DNA from: Ryuthela nishihirai
Taxonomy: Eukaryota > Arthropoda > Arachnida > Araneae > Heptathelidae
Direction: 5' to 3'
NCBI GenBank assembly: GCA_038380435.1
Contig: JAWZYU010000128.1
Location: 372,001-436,000 of the forward strand
Length of the DNA: 64,000 bases
Shown piece by piece: positions 55,420 to 64,000 of this stretch; positions within the stretch are counted from its first letter, which is position 1; each line of letters starts with the position of its first letter. The notes under the pieces were generated by a model. It was given only the letters and a program-made list of their open reading frames with translations, was not told where the DNA came from and searched no databases. A program made the translations under genes and the position numbers.

Positions 55420-55830
55420 GTTGGGTTGTTTTACCTCTGAACGGCACTTTTTTGTACACAGGCTAAATGGCCAGGCAAGTGGCTAATGGCTGGCTAAATG
55501 GCCAGGTCACATGGACCCCGAAGGCTCAGAGAAGGTTGGGGGAGGAGACCCACTGGAATAGCTGTTGGGAGACAGATGGTACACTCTGGTCAAGGCCATC
55601 CAGCGTGTTCTTTAACGTGCACAGGGCATGGCGCTCCCGCACACGGTCCACGGCTTAACGTCCCATCCGACAGACGGCGGACTTCCCAAGCCCATCGGTT
55701 CCTTTACTGACCGTGGGCAGGGCGAGGAATTTTGCGGAGATAAATCTCAACGCTGACCCTACTGGGACTCGAACCTGGGAATTACAGATTACGAGCGTGG
55801 CGCGCTACCGACTGAGCCACCCTCGTCCCG
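55420..55830 (-). mobile_element. SINE-1 with perfect 12-bp target-site duplication
   Basis: This is a full-length copy. The reverse complement has box A TGGCTCAGTCGG, box B GGTTCGAGTCCC and the complete body. The direct repeats AGCCCAGGATGG at 55408-55419 and 55831-55842 flank it exactly. A small internal duplication (AATGGCCAGG-AAGTGGCTAATGG) lies near 55465-55505. Confidence 0.95.
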
Positions 55831-56559
55831 AGCCCAGGATGGTTTAGTATATGTCCACAGAGTAAATCTGCTAACTACGAAATTGAAAATGGATGTCTGG
55901 CAATAACGTAGTTTTCAGTTTATGATAATTTGTGTCCCGGGAGAAATAAAATTTCCTTGCATAAAAATGACACTTTGATTCGAAACAAATGAACGTCTCA
56001 ATTAAAGAACATCTACTAAACCTTTCTGAATTATTATGATATATTTGTTAGGGTTTAAGACGAAAACTTTTTGAAGGGGAAAGTTTTTGTGCTTCCTTAT
56101 TTCTATAAGTATTTAGAACTTCTGTGTAATGGAATATTGTACATTATTCCGAAGATAATATTTTCTCTTCTAAATTCAATAACGTGGAATTCAATCACGT
56201 TTGCATCAAATCGCAAGGCGGAATAAAACATCACAAGTGAGTTATTTTGCTTTTGGTCCAATACGGATATGAAAATAAATGCAGTTGCTGAACTCCAGAT
56301 AAGGCTTGTTCATTAATATACTCTGGGAGAATACCAACTTCTCAAGGATGATTTTAAGTTATAGTTTTACTTTCTTTTTTTAAATACTTATTGCATTTCA
56401 TAGAAATATATCTAGAATTGTGAATATTGATGTCCACCACAAAAAGTTGGTGAAATATTTCACGCATTGGCCCTGATCTTGAATTCTACCATACTGTCGA
56501 ATGCATGTATCCACATGTTCTTTTTTTTTAAAAAGTCCCTGTGTCGTAGGCCATGAAAA

Positions 56560-56943
56560 TTTTGGATTGTTTTATCTCTGAGCAGCACTTTTTTGCACAC
56601 AATGGGCTAAGTGACAAGGACACAAGGACCCCGATGTCTCAGAGAAAATTTGGGGAGGGGAGCCACTGGAATAGCTTGGGAGACAGATGGGATCCTCCCT
56701 TCAAGGCCATCCAGCATGTTCTTTAACGTGCACAGGGATGGGTCTCCCGCACACGTGACCACGGTTTAACTCTCCATCCGACGGATGGCGGCCTTTCCAA
56801 GCCCGTCGATGTCCCCAACTGACCGTGGGCAGGGCGGGGAGTTTTATGGAGAAAAATCTCAACGCTGACCCAGCTGGGACTTGAACCTGGGAACTGCAGA
56901 TTACGAGCCTGGCACACTACCGACTGAGATACCCCCGTCCCTA
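56560..56943 (-). mobile_element. SINE-1 with target-site duplication
   Basis: This is a full-length copy on the minus strand, flanked by AGGCCATGAAAA (56548-56559) and AGGTCATGAAAA (56944-56955). Confidence 0.93.
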
Positions 56944-58247
56944 AGGTCATGAAAAGAATACAAACTTACAAAAACATGGCTTTGTGCTCCTTGCATCTCA
57001 TGGATTCAAGCACAGAAAATGAAATAAATCAGAAAAAATGCAATTATTTTCACTTCGGAACTCATTGGTCTTTCTTTCTACCTTGCAGTTTGAGTAGTAT
57101 GTTTAGTGAATGTATGTTCTGTTCCTACAATCAATAAAGTGAAGTCAGATATCTAAGTGTTTCGATGGCTAAAAGGAATCTGTAATGCAAGTGTGATATA
57201 AAGGAAGGATATTTTCTTCCTGTGCCTTTTGCTTAGAACTCGCCTTCTTGAAAAATATCCTCATATTTCACATTAAACTAAAAGACTGCAGTAGGACTTC
57301 TTTAACAAGTATATCTTCGTGAATCACATTAAACAAATCAGCTCTTGTCGGTTATCTCCGTAACAAGTCGATTGGTTGATGTCTAAGTTTTTTTCGTTAT
57401 GTACTAATATTATTTCTAAAAGTGCTCGGTGAAAGTGTGATATTGAGGTAAGCTACCCATACACACGGATTGTTTGAGTTTCGTAGAAGGGACAGATTAT
57501 GAGACGTAGGCAATGTTTTTAAACTTTATTAAGCCTGAGAATTTTTTCATTTTATTCCCGCCCTCTCCCTTCGATATAGAGTTTAAGTTCCCACTGGAAG
57601 ATTTAAATTTTGTTTACCAGATACTTCTCGTAATTAAAGTAAAACGTATGCAAATTTTTTAATAAAACGATTATCGCTGTCTTCACGAGAAAAATTCAAA
57701 TTTATATATTAACTAATTGTTCCTTTCCTTTTAATGGTGATAGAAACATTTTGAAATTTAACAAAACTATTGTGTTCCTCCTATTGGAAGTGACAATTAT
57801 CATCTTTCGGTTTTACAGAAACGGTGAGATGTTGATTTAGGTAATTTTTTTTTGGTCTTCTTACCCATCAAGGTATAGCAAATTCCAACTCCGGAACACA
57901 ATATGAAAATAATCAGTAAGGCATACTATGAAGCAGGTTACTCTAGTCAGTTCAGTAATGTTTAAGATTGCGCTAAATAGTGCAGATTTTGAATAAGGAA
58001 GATGTGGTAGTTTAGGCTGCATATAATCAGGAACAAAAGTAAAATGTCAACGGATTTTAATATAATTTTAATTTTGGAACTATTTGCGTGCTGTATAAAT
58101 ATTACATTTGAAAAAGGTTAGAGCCTTATGTCGTATTCCCCCCTGAGGTTTTGAATTTAATTCTTCTCTTTTCTTATTTTATTAATTCCTGTCTCTTTAC
58201 ATATTTTGTGTAATTTTTGAAATAATCAATACAGACTTTTTTTTCAG

Positions 58248-58918
58248 TTCTTAGACATTGACGATTGGTGCTCAACAGACACGAGAACTGATTTTGTGGA
58301 CGATACCCAAATGATTGAAACCCCGAATCCTGATGATTATCGAATTATAGAGAAGATTGACGCTTTTCTGCAAATTTATGAATGGGCCCTGGAGATTTTT
58401 GTACAGAAAAACAAGGAAGAAATGACTTTACGGATTAGAAACGTAGTTAAAATTATCCAGCAAGATAATGAATTGAAGGAATTTTCAGTTTATGCGAATT
58501 GTATTACTACTCTCCTTGATGTGTGTTATGTTTTGCAAATCGACGACAGTTATCTTGTGGTTCAATTGTTGAAGATTCTCGACTCACAGAGAGAGCTAGA
58601 TTACTTCTTCTATAAAACATTTTGCTTGCCTCCTTTCATGAGGTGCATCGAACTTTTCGAATATATGTTAAGCGAAATAAATCATCTGGACGGTGCAAAT
58701 TATTTGATTTATTACCTGGAGAAAGCTAAGGAGGAAAGAGAGACTTTCGGAGATAAATGGTTTGGAGCACATTCCCATCATTTCGTACACCACTGTGTCA
58801 GATATGGCCATACAGCATCACTGGAGATCTTGTTAAGATATGGATTCTGCTCAGGAATGAAGAGTGAAAGTAGAAATCCAGAGTCATCTAGGAAAGTAGT
58901 AACGTTTGAAGAATTGTG
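58248..58918 (+). CDS. SOCS-box protein, central exon (N-terminal and ankyrin-like region)
   Basis: This exon starts after a T-rich tract plus CAG at 58245-58247 and ends before GTAAGT at 58919. It is open throughout (223 codons plus 2 bases). The product is acidic at its N terminus (LDIDDW, then VDDTQMIETPNPDDY), then mostly helical, with FLQIYEWALEIF, a Cys/Tyr-rich middle (LDVCYVLQIDDSYLV, YFFYKTFCLPPF) and GHTASLEILLRYGF, which resembles the helix pair of an ankyrin repeat. This layout matches the long SOCS-box proteins expanded in spiders, as I recall them. No signal peptide or membrane segment is apparent. The codons look normal and there is no lesion. An internal ATG at 58311 is the fallback start (344 residues in total). 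The role is inferred: substrate recognition for a cullin-RING E3 ubiquitin ligase. Confidence 0.85.
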
Positions 58919-60281
58919 GTAAGTGCTATTTAATAATAATTAAGAATAATTGCCATAGAGTTAGCTGAAAAAAATTTATTTCACAGGGAGTTGTATTCGA
59001 ATTGACAACTTGTTCAAACCCTGTCAGGTGCTACTGAATTATCCCTATGATGCTTCAACTCCAGTTAACCGATTAAATTATTAAATATGTTACTTGCTAC
59101 TTTTATTGGAACTTTAAATTTATATGGTGTCATGATACTCAGAGAGGCACTATTTTGGTGAACTTTTTTTCGAATCATTTTCAAACTGACTGTGGCGAAG
59201 TTGTAAATGCTTCGAAGAGACCGTGGTTCCTTCTTTAATTGAATTTGGAGTACGAATTTGAATATTAGAAATTTTTGTCTTTGATTTGCAATGCATAGTG
59301 GCAGGGATCGGTTATTTTACATAAGAACGGTACTCTTTTGCATATAGTAGGCAAAATGGCCAGGTCACATCGACCCGAAGGCTCAGAGAAGGTTAGGGGA
59401 GGGGACCCACTGGGACAGATGTTGGGAGACAGACGTTAGCCTCCCGTCAAGGCCATCCAGAGTGTTCTTGAACGTGCATAGGATATGGCTCTCCCGCACA
59501 TGTGGCCAGGGCTTAACATTCCATTCGACAGAGGGCGGCATTTCCAAGCCCATCGTTGTCACATACTCACCGTGGCCAGGAATTTTGCGGAGATAAATCT
59601 CAATCGCTCACCCAGCTGGGACGCGAACCTGGGAACTATAGATTACGTGCCTGACGCGCTACTGCCTGAGCCAACCCATGCCTCATAGGATGGGATTTAG
59701 AGTAGAGGTATATTTCTTTTTAGCAGCTTGCCTTTGGGCCGTTGTTATTAGGGTATTTTTAATGGTGGCTTCTGTATTGATACGTTTCGCTTCATGTTGG
59801 CTCTTGTAATTCTGCTTTAATTCCGCGATCGGTAGGCTCTCCTTAGTTTTTAATAAGAAAAAATGATCACTCTCTATTGATCGGTTTTGTTTAGGTATAT
59901 AGACAGGAAATTCACTCAATTGTTAGGAGGAAGCCGAGGGTTTAAATACCACTATTTTAAAAATTAAACATTTTTCCGTTAACTCCAGAATATCCCTATA
60001 TTACACATGTATCTTCTGAGCATTCCAGTTATTCCATAATGTTAAATCCGTGAAGATTGTAAATGTATTGTATAAAGCGAAAAATCAAAATATTTTTTAT
60101 AATGAATCAAATGATTTTATAATCAAGCGAGCGCGCTTTAATAAAACTAGCTGATATTGAAACATTTAGTTTTGATTTCCCTGCTAATTGTAATCATTTT
60201 AAAAATTTTTAAATAATTTTAAGTTAAATTTTTAAAAATAATTTTATATTGTTAAATTTACATATTTTCCTACTTTCGCAG
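58919..60281 (+). other. Last intron of the SOCS-box gene
   Basis: This GT-AG intron of about 1.36 kb is in phase 2 and holds a full-length minus-strand SINE-1 at about 59305-59685. The rest is AT-rich with no other coding signal. Confidence 0.8.
59305..59685 (-). mobile_element. SINE-1 in the last intron of the SOCS-box gene
   Basis: This is a full-length minus-strand copy with a degraded box A and box B GGTTCGCGTCCC. The flanks CATAGTGGCAGGGAT and CATAGGATGGGAT may be an eroded target-site duplication. Confidence 0.88.
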
Positions 60282-60708
60282 TTTGTACAACAGCCAACTG
60301 GATTTGTGGTGTAAAGATCCTGATGTCTCTCATATTTCGAAAAAGACTGCTGTAATTGGTATCTCATTTATGCATATTTTGGGAATTCCAAAGGGTCAGG
60401 ATGAAAAACTGTGGCTTTATTCCCCTACAGAAGAATGCGTGAAGACATTACAATTGAATCTGACTATTGTGTTCAGAGCTATCCCTGTGCCATTTTGTAG
60501 AATTCCATCAGACATTGTGCAACTAATCAACAGTGAAGGAGAGACATTCTACGAAATTATGTACGAAGTAATAGAACCATGTAGTGTTCAACATCTGTGT
60601 AAAATTAATATCAGAAAATCACTTGCAGAAAATTGGCGGCTTCCAGAGGGAATCTCGGATTTGAAACTGCCGAAGTTAATACGAGCTTATATCAGACTAG
60701 ATCATTAA
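60282..60708 (+). CDS. SOCS-box protein, last exon (SOCS box and stop)
   Basis: The acceptor is CAG at 60279-60281. The first base completes a Cys codon split by the intron (TG|T), and the frame continues LYNSQLDLWCKDPD. The exon encodes 141 full residues and ends in TAA at 60706-60708. The last 42 residues form a SOCS box: an Elongin B/C-binding BC box, SVQHLCKINI, fits the pattern [APST][LV]xxxCxxx[AILV]. Next come RKSL, NWRLPEGI and the Cul5-box-like LKLP, ending YIRLDH. With the candidate first exon, the BC box falls near residues 340-349 of 380. Known for the family: SOCS boxes couple a substrate-binding region to Elongin B/C and Cullin 5. The substrate here is unknown. The exon is intact and ends at the usual family boundary, so I read it as a living gene. 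Confidence 0.88.
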
Positions 60709-60914
60709 TGACTTTCTACTATCATCGATATGTATTAAAAATTATATTAATTTCAATTTTATCGTAATTATTTTCTACTATTGTTGTTTGATTTACTATA
60801 ATCAATTTCTATTGTTAACTAATTTTTACATTTGCTATTATTATGAATATGTGATGATACTGTCAACAATTTATATTGTGTATTGTGCAAATTTGTATTT
60901 TGAATTATAAAAAG

Positions 60915-60920
60915 AATAAA
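60915..60920 (+). terminator. Polyadenylation signal of the SOCS-box gene
   Basis: AATAAA lies about 207 bases after the stop codon, with another AATAAA-like hexamer about 16 bases later. The 3' UTR between them and the stop is AT-rich and free of recognised repeats. Confidence 0.55.
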
Positions 60921-60944
60921 TATTTTTATTGGAATAAAAATTGC

Positions 60945-62404
60945 GGTGCTGAAATTTTATTGACATCATTTTCGAAACTGGAAGAATAATTTGCATTTGA
61001 AGAATTGTTTGATGTTAATATCAAAAATAAACATTGATTGCTGCCTCATATTTCAGACACGGAAAAAACAACTTAAAATATTAAATCTTTTTACGTGATT
61101 ACTTAGCATATACATTTCAGCAGTACAAAACCAGTGTTAAACCAGAGAATACGAACAGGGGTTACAGGTACATGTGGATGAAAGATGCAAAATATTTAGG
61201 AGTATATTAGATTCGGAATAAAATATATCGCTTAAGAAACGGTAATGAATTGTAATCGTTATTAAAAAAAGTGACGAGTATAACAGACAGGGGAAGGGAA
61301 AAAGTATGAAAATAAATAAATACGAAAATGTTCAATAAATTTACTTGTCATTTCTGAATTGTTAAAATTTCTCCGTAAGAATTAAAACCAATGAACATAC
61401 GGATTACACAACCGAATAAAGATGCATATTTTTTTCAATTTTGTTTGGAATTAATAATAAATGCAAATATATCGTTAATACGTTTTGTTTTTAAATTCTA
61501 CTAATACTTTTGAAACAATTTTATTTTAATTATAGGTTTGTTTTTCTAGGTAGAGCCGTTCCTGCTTTGGCTGTACTCACTATCCTAAAGACGCCCGACA
61601 ATAGAGAAAAACAACCAAAAATGGGAGGAATGTAGTTACATTATCTGTTACATTAGTAATATTTTAATCACAGCACTACACAGCAACATTAAAGGAAATT
61701 CGCCCTGAAACGGGTGGGATCTGAACCTACTGATGACATGTTAACTTCTCTATCAACCTAGATACGGGCAAGAATACACTTTTTTTCTTGGTTTGTGTGA
61801 AGAAAGAAAGGGGCCATTCCCCCTCTTTCAGAATGAGAGTAAGGTAACAATAGAAAAATAAATCTAACCTATTTATAGTTGAGACATTTTTCAAGATTAT
61901 TTTAAAAACCCGCAAAATGGATAGGGAAGTATTATATGGCATTCTAAATAAAGTCTCCTGTTTTGTCCCCTCCCCCATTTATATATTTTTCGGCTTGATT
62001 TTGTTTCTTTCCCCACCCCTTTCGTTTTTTTTCTAGTCTGGGGCCTGACAGTACACATTGTTTTCTTCCGTTTTAATAACCTTTTAAAAATGATCTTGCA
62101 AAATGTGTAATATTCATTGGTTTGCCAATTTTTCCTCCCATTTGATATTTTTTCCTCTCCATTCGAGTGATTACGATCTCAAGAGGGATGTGGCTGGCTC
62201 TCTTCTCTCAACGTCGAGATCCATTCCTCGTTGGCAGGTCCGAATCTAGAAAAGAAAGAGAGGGAGGGGGAGTAACTTAATGGAAGTTGGAAAATGTAAA
62301 AAGCAAGAAATATGGATTTCCATGCAGTATAGTATTTTCCCTCCGTTTAGAGGTCTTTAAAAATGCATCATATTAAAAAATGTTTAATCATTCTTTATTT
62401 TTCC
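60945..62404. other. Downstream region, AT-rich
   Basis: 61705-61770 on the minus strand resembles a worn tRNA head (TAGGTTCAGATCCCACC). The rest shows nothing recognisable. Confidence 0.4.
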
Positions 62405-62590
62405 CTTAATGTTTCCTCTGTTAGTAAAATAAATAAATACCCTCTCAAACAGCTGCTTGCCGCAGAGGTCTGAGAGGAGCCTTCAATTTATATGCCATAG
62501 TAGAACCTCAGCTAAAAAACAACACGAACGTCGAGGTCCCTTAGTGTAGTAGCCAAGCGTGCTAACCACTCGGCCATGGGACTCTGTTAC
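62405..62590 (-). mobile_element. SINE-2, box B region deleted
   Basis: The reverse complement has box A TGGCCGAGTGGTTAGC and the body GCAAGCAGCTG, but a deletion removes the stretch holding box B. Confidence 0.82.
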
Positions 62591-63964
62591 CCTTCTTTAA
62601 TTAGTTTTCACAAGTTTATCATTATTATTCCAAATCAAGTCATTATAATATAAACCCTACCTAAAATAAATAAAATATATTAGTCCTATGTATTTCTATA
62701 TACCTCTCGATATATGTCTTTAAATCTTGATACATTTCTACTTGCTTAGGGTAGTGTGAATGATAATTATGATTTTTTTTCCAAGGCATTTTATACCCCA
62801 TTTTTATGGAACTGGAAACGAATGCATCATATTTTTTCTCTTTGTGAAAAAGAATATTTTGATTTTTTTCATTAGTCACAAATAATAAATTTAAAAACAT
62901 TGCTGTAATAAGAATATAATATTTTGAAAGAAATTATAAATGAGGTAAATATTATCATTCTTATTATCTCATTGAAATTGTGGTTCATGAATAGGCTTGT
63001 ACCTGGATTAATTACCAAAATCTCTGGACATATATCCGTGATTTATCAAACGCAGTTTTATAATCAGAAGTACGAGAACCACTGAAAATAATTTATGAAT
63101 CTGAACTTCTGAAAGAGCTCTTTTTTTGTTTTAAATGTCATAACAAAGCGATAATCACTTATTTGATTTCGTCAAATAATAATTTAAATGTGAAAATAAT
63201 TCTGAAATAAGCACTGAGATCAATCTTAGCAAGCAAAGGTTTTAAAACTGAAAACTATTGAACACAACAGAACAGTTTTGAAGACATACAGGTGAAAATG
63301 CTATTCTCGGATCTTTCTGTATATCGAAAAGTATGGGAAGGGGAAGACGAGAAGAATTCTGTCTGAAGGTCGGATACAAGGATTGGCTTGTGGTTTGTTC
63401 AAATAGTGGCTGCCTCTGATCAGGGGGAGGATGGAAACAAGAAAGGAAGAGTTGAGGCGTTAGTAAGCCGGACTGGCGTTTTGCATGATGGCTGGCTAGA
63501 GACAAACTGGCTTTCAAAGGGTTAAGGTATTCCTTCAGTTCCTTTTTTCTGAAATAAGCTCAAATGCCTTATCACTCAAATAATTTTGCCTCCTCTGCTA
63601 CTTTTTTCCTAAAAGAATACTGTTAGTTTCAAAAATAGCCTGTTTGAAATGGCCCCAGTTTTCCTCAACTTCAGTAGTAGGTAAACCATTACTGTCATAA
63701 TGACTAAGTATCATGGTAAGCGTTAGCTATAACTAGAGGCCCTATATAGGTAGAGGTTGACCATCACAAAATTGGATGCCATGTTTTTTCGTCACTCGAA
63801 TTGTTTAGCGTGCAAAGTTGAATGGCATTACATGAAGACTTATGGATTCCGGAAAATGTTAGGTAATATTGATAAAGATTTCAGTGCTCGATTGTGATGC
63901 ACTGATAAATTTCAGAATACGTCTAAAAGCGAAAAGAAAATTGTACGGCATTTTCTTTTTAAAA
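62590..63964. other. AT-rich sequence; possible piggyBac-type end at 63512-63525
   Basis: TTTCAAAGGGTTAA at 63512-63525 reads TTAACCCTTTGAAA on the minus strand, resembling the TTAA-CCCTTT termini at 24140 and 38096. No partner was found. No coding region is supported. Confidence 0.35.
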
Positions 63965-64000
63965 AGAGATAATAATTTCGCTTTGTCGTCTGTCTTTTTG
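63965..64000 (+). repeat. Start of a dispersed element also found at 15868
   Basis: GAGATAATAATTTCGCTTTG followed by TCGTCTGTCT matches the opening of the tandem-unit element at 15868-15900. It runs off the window. Confidence 0.7.

Larger units (their letters stand above)
51345..58247 (+). other. Putative long first intron (6.9 kb) of the SOCS-box gene
   Basis: If the first exon is right, this is its intron. It holds a Tc1-type MITE (52778-52876), a decayed unknown reading frame (53320-53715), a 33-bp tandem repeat (54122-54250), a SINE fragment (55310-55400) and two SINE-1 insertions (55420-55830, 56560-56943). Between these, 51345-52777, 54251-55310 and 56956-58247 are AT-rich and show nothing I recognise. 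Another donor-like GAG|GTAAGC at about 57447 could end an alternative 5' UTR exon; it lacks a usable ATG. Confidence 0.4.

Noticed and set aside
55467..55710. Overlapping plus-strand frames
   Set aside because: They lie wholly within a SINE-1, whose relatives have no coding role.

Overview
This looks like a piece of an arachnid nuclear genome, most likely an orb-weaving spider. It is AT-rich and intron-bearing and packed with decayed Jockey-type and CR1/L2-type non-LTR retrotransposons, Tc1/mariner and piggyBac relics and tRNA-derived SINEs. The one convincing host gene encodes a SOCS-box protein of the kind that is expanded in spiders. The assignment rests on recalled family character; no search was run.

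Layout. 1-2450: minus-strand Jockey element (zinc-knuckle ORF1, endonuclease, start of ORF2). 3820-13900: two copies of a second Jockey family, a third Jockey reverse transcriptase with YADD, a plus-strand CR1/L2-like element, SINEs and two copies of a longer dispersed repeat. 15840-20500: a three-unit ~300-bp tandem array and a dense, mostly co-oriented SINE cluster. 20790-23360: a nearly complete Tc1 element bounded by an unrelated dispersed repeat and by an RTE-like LINE end, then a Jockey tail. 24140-24675: a piggyBac deletion derivative with TTAA ends. 25386-26205: a large inverted repeat with a SINE in its loop. 27812-28720: a second decayed Tc1 element. 28950-29480: degenerate tandem repeat. 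29830-32690: CR1/L2-like remnants and a foldback element. 33205-34440: a decayed coding sequence of unknown identity. 34400-37985: the most complete Jockey copy, cut at its 5' side by a GC-rich piggyBac-like terminus. 38095-51172: a ~4.1-kb segmental duplication (38700-42870 and 46358-50463, same orientation) plus a ~0.7-kb third partial copy. Each full copy carries a minus-strand, lysine/asparagine-rich, repeat-bearing unclassified reading frame with shared disabling lesions.

The SOCS-box gene lies on the plus strand. Two well-supported coding exons (58248-58918 and 60282-60708) are joined by consensus splice sites. A small candidate first exon at 51297-51341 has a good start context, ends in a GTAAGT donor and is in the right phase. 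If correct, the gene encodes 380 residues and has a 6.9-kb first intron filled with a young Tc1-type MITE, a 33-bp tandem repeat and two SINEs that retain target-site duplications.

Nothing here forms a bacterial-type operon or defence system. The most unusual signals are the in-frame 231-bp (77-codon) repeat in the unclassified reading frame, the duplication of an already dead copy of that frame, the recurrent short-loop palindromes scattered through unrelated elements, and the >400-codon coding relic at 33.2-34.4 kb.
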